From NCBI GenBank assembly GCA_046729855.1, contig JBKPHM010000063.1, forward strand, positions 1 to 6,538: DNA of 6,538 bases, in the 5' to 3' direction. The translations under genes were made by a program, and so were the position numbers. This DNA comes from DATHSY01 sp046729855 (GTDB taxonomy: Bacteria; Actinomycetota; UBA4738; HRBIN12). Positions 5,427-6,538 of the stretch are shown one piece after another (position 1 is the stretch's first letter; every line of letters begins with the position of its first letter). The notes under the pieces were generated by a model that saw nothing but the letters and a program-made list of their open reading frames with translations, was not told where the DNA came from and searched no databases.

Positions 5427-6395
5427 ATGGCCGTGGTCGAGGCGCACGATCTCCATCGCACCTACCGAACCTCCACCGGAACGCTGCGGCGGAAGTGGAA
5501 GAACGTCGAGGCGGTCCGTGGAGTCAGCTTCGCCATCGAGCAAGGTGAGCTCTTCGGCCTGCTCGGCCCGAACGGCGCCGGCAAGACGACGACGATCAAG
5601 ATGCTGATCACGCTCCTGATCCCCACGAAAGGGACGGCGAGCGTGCTCGGCTACGACGTCGTCAAGGACGCGCGCGAGGTCCGCAGGCGGATCGGGTACG
5701 TGTTCGGCGGCGAGCGCGGCGTTTACGAACGGCTGTCCGGCTACGACAACCTGCGTTATTTCGCCGAGCTCTACGGCGTGCCCCCTCGGGAGATTCGCCC
5801 GCGCATCGACGCACTGCTCGAGCTCGTCGGCTTGAAGGGGAGGGAGCAGGAGCGGGCCGAGGGTTACTCCCGCGGGATGAAACAGCGGCTGCACATCGCG
5901 CGCGGCCTCCTCCACGACCCGCCGGTCGTCTTCCTCGACGAGCCGACAATCGGGCTCGACCCCGTTGGCGCGAGGGAGCTCCGCTCGACCATCGCCTCGC
6001 TCGCCGAGGCGGGCAAGACGATTCTCCTCACGACCCACTACATGTTCGAGGCCGACGCGCTCTGCGACCGCATCGCCGTCATCAACCGAGGCGAGATCGT
6101 CGCGCAGGGCACGCCAGCCGATCTCAAGCGCGACGTTGCGCAGGGGACAGTGGTCGAAGTCGAGGTGTTCGGTATCCCCGAAGGGACGGTCGAGCGCGTG
6201 CGCAGTCTCTCGGGCGTCCAGTCGGTGTCGGTCGAGGAGCGCGAGCAAGCCCAGCTGCTGCTCGTGCAGACGCGTGCCGGCGTCGAGCTCACGCAGGCGA
6301 TCCTCGGCCAGCTCGATGGGGCAAACGTCGGTCGGATCTCCCGCCGGGAACCTTCGCTCGAAGACGCCTACGTCACGCTGGTCGCCGAAGAGTGA
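5427..6395 (+). CDS. ABC transporter ATP-binding protein of the ABC-2 exporter type (DrrA/NatA-like)
   Basis: The 322-residue cytoplasmic ATPase should drive export by the ABC-2-type membrane protein encoded directly downstream. Walker A is GPNGAGKTT at 47-55, the signature motif is the non-standard YSRGMKQRL at 147-155, Walker B is VVFLDEP at 167-173 with catalytic Glu172, the D-loop region is GLDP at 176-179, and the switch histidine is His204 in TTHYM. At the Q-loop (residues 90-96) the protein reads GYVFGGE, with glycine where related proteins have VFGQ or VPQ, so the usual glutamine is missing. Residues from about 225 form an extra C-terminal domain ending with the SLEDAY motif typical of drug-export and NatA-like ATPases. 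A basic insert near 20-26 (LRRKWKN) precedes the EAVRGVSF strand. The stop overlaps the permease start by 4 nt. The transported compound is unknown: drug, polysaccharide, lipid or ion are all possible. Confidence 0.93.
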   Translation: MAVVEAHDLHRTYRTSTGTLRRKWKNVEAVRGVSFAIEQGELFGLLGPNGAGKTTTIKMLITLLIPTKGTASVLGYDVVKDAREVRRRIGYVFGGERGVYERLSGYDNLRYFAELYGVPPREIRPRIDALLELVGLKGREQERAEGYSRGMKQRLHIARGLLHDPPVVFLDEPTIGLDPVGARELRSTIASLAEAGKTILLTTHYMFEADALCDRIAVINRGEIVAQGTPADLKRDVAQGTVVEVEVFGIPEGTVERVRSLSGVQSVSVEEREQAQLLLVQTRAGVELTQAILGQLDGANVGRISRREPSLEDAYVTLVAEE

Positions 6396-6538
6396 GGACG
6401 CTCCGCCTGATCTGGGTTGGCTGGAAGTTCCACGTGAAGAGCCTGACGCTGTCGGGGTTCTTCATCGTCACCTCCGTTATCCAGCCAATCATCTTTGCCT
6501 CGCTCGCCTACCTCCTGTTCCGCATCGGAGCCCGCGAA
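6392..6538 (+). CDS. ABC-2 type transporter permease, N-terminal fragment cut by the window end
   Basis: A GTG overlapping the ABC ATPase stop (GTGA) opens a frame that stays open for 49 codons to the last base. It starts MRTLRLIWVGWKFHVK, an amphipathic, positively charged N terminus, and continues into a hydrophobic stretch at about residues 19-43 that fits a first membrane helix. Position directly after an ABC-2-type ATPase, the overlap and this layout agree with a membrane subunit of the exporter. No strong ribosome-binding site is seen, so translation is probably coupled to the ATPase gene. The remaining membrane segments lie outside the window. Confidence 0.8.
   Translation, partial: MRTLRLIWVGWKFHVKSLTLSGFFIVTSVIQPIIFASLAYLLFRIGARE

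Noticed and set aside
4506..6248. 580-codon minus-strand open frame opposite hyuB and the ABC ATPase
   Set aside because: The encoded protein is rich in R, A, D and E without domain motifs, and it lies antisense to two clearly recognisable genes. Long antisense frames are expected at this G+C content.
1..6538. CRISPR arrays, insertion sequences, toxin-antitoxin or defence genes
   Set aside because: No regularly spaced repeats, transposase motifs, terminal inverted repeats or small paired ORFs with recognisable motifs were seen. All sizeable coding stretches are explained by ordinary enzyme, repair, cell-wall or transporter genes.

Overview
The window is very G+C-rich (about two-thirds or more G+C by eye, strong G/C at third codon positions), so most reading frames stay open and long antisense ORFs are shadows. 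The base composition, a secreted YkuD L,D-transpeptidase with the PPGPGNPLGTRWM and HGTPD...SHGCIRM style of sequence, and gene starts that lack Shine-Dalgarno sequences but carry a TAnnnT hexamer 6-7 nt upstream all suggest an actinobacterium. A deep lineage such as Thermoleophilia (Gaiellales/Solirubrobacterales) is my best guess. This is inferred from the style of the sequence, not from a database search.

Left half, minus strand. A CAU-anticodon tRNA (1-73, probably elongator tRNA-Met) lies at the edge. It is followed on the same strand by an L,D-transpeptidase (242-1195) for periplasmic or cell-wall peptidoglycan cross-linking, and by an AlkA/HhH-GPD-type DNA glycosylase (1242-2162) for base-excision repair. 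The 46-bp gap between these two genes holds a perfect 7-bp inverted repeat framing a -10-like hexamer directly at the transpeptidase GTG start.

Right half, plus strand. From a 52-bp divergent intergenic region, a tight gene pair begins: HyuA (2215-3951) and HyuB (3948-5417), the two subunits of an ATP-dependent hydantoinase/5-oxoprolinase-family enzyme, overlapping by 4 nt. Nine bases after hyuB an ABC transporter ATPase starts (5427-6395), overlapping by 4 nt the first 49 codons of its ABC-2-type membrane partner (6392 to window end).

How they fit together. HyuA and HyuB are expected to form one cytoplasmic enzyme that uses ATP to open a lactam or hydantoin ring. The ABC ATPase and the truncated permease form an exporter-type transporter. 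The transporter seems to have its own promoter, whose -10 hexamer overlaps the hyuB stop codon, so a joint function is possible but not shown. I found no mobile element, CRISPR array, phage gene or clearly new system. The most interesting signals are the recurring leaderless-type start architecture, the inverted repeat at the transpeptidase start, a 15/16-nt match between the tRNA 5' end and the transpeptidase stop region, a shortened HyuA, and an ABC ATPase lacking the Q-loop glutamine.
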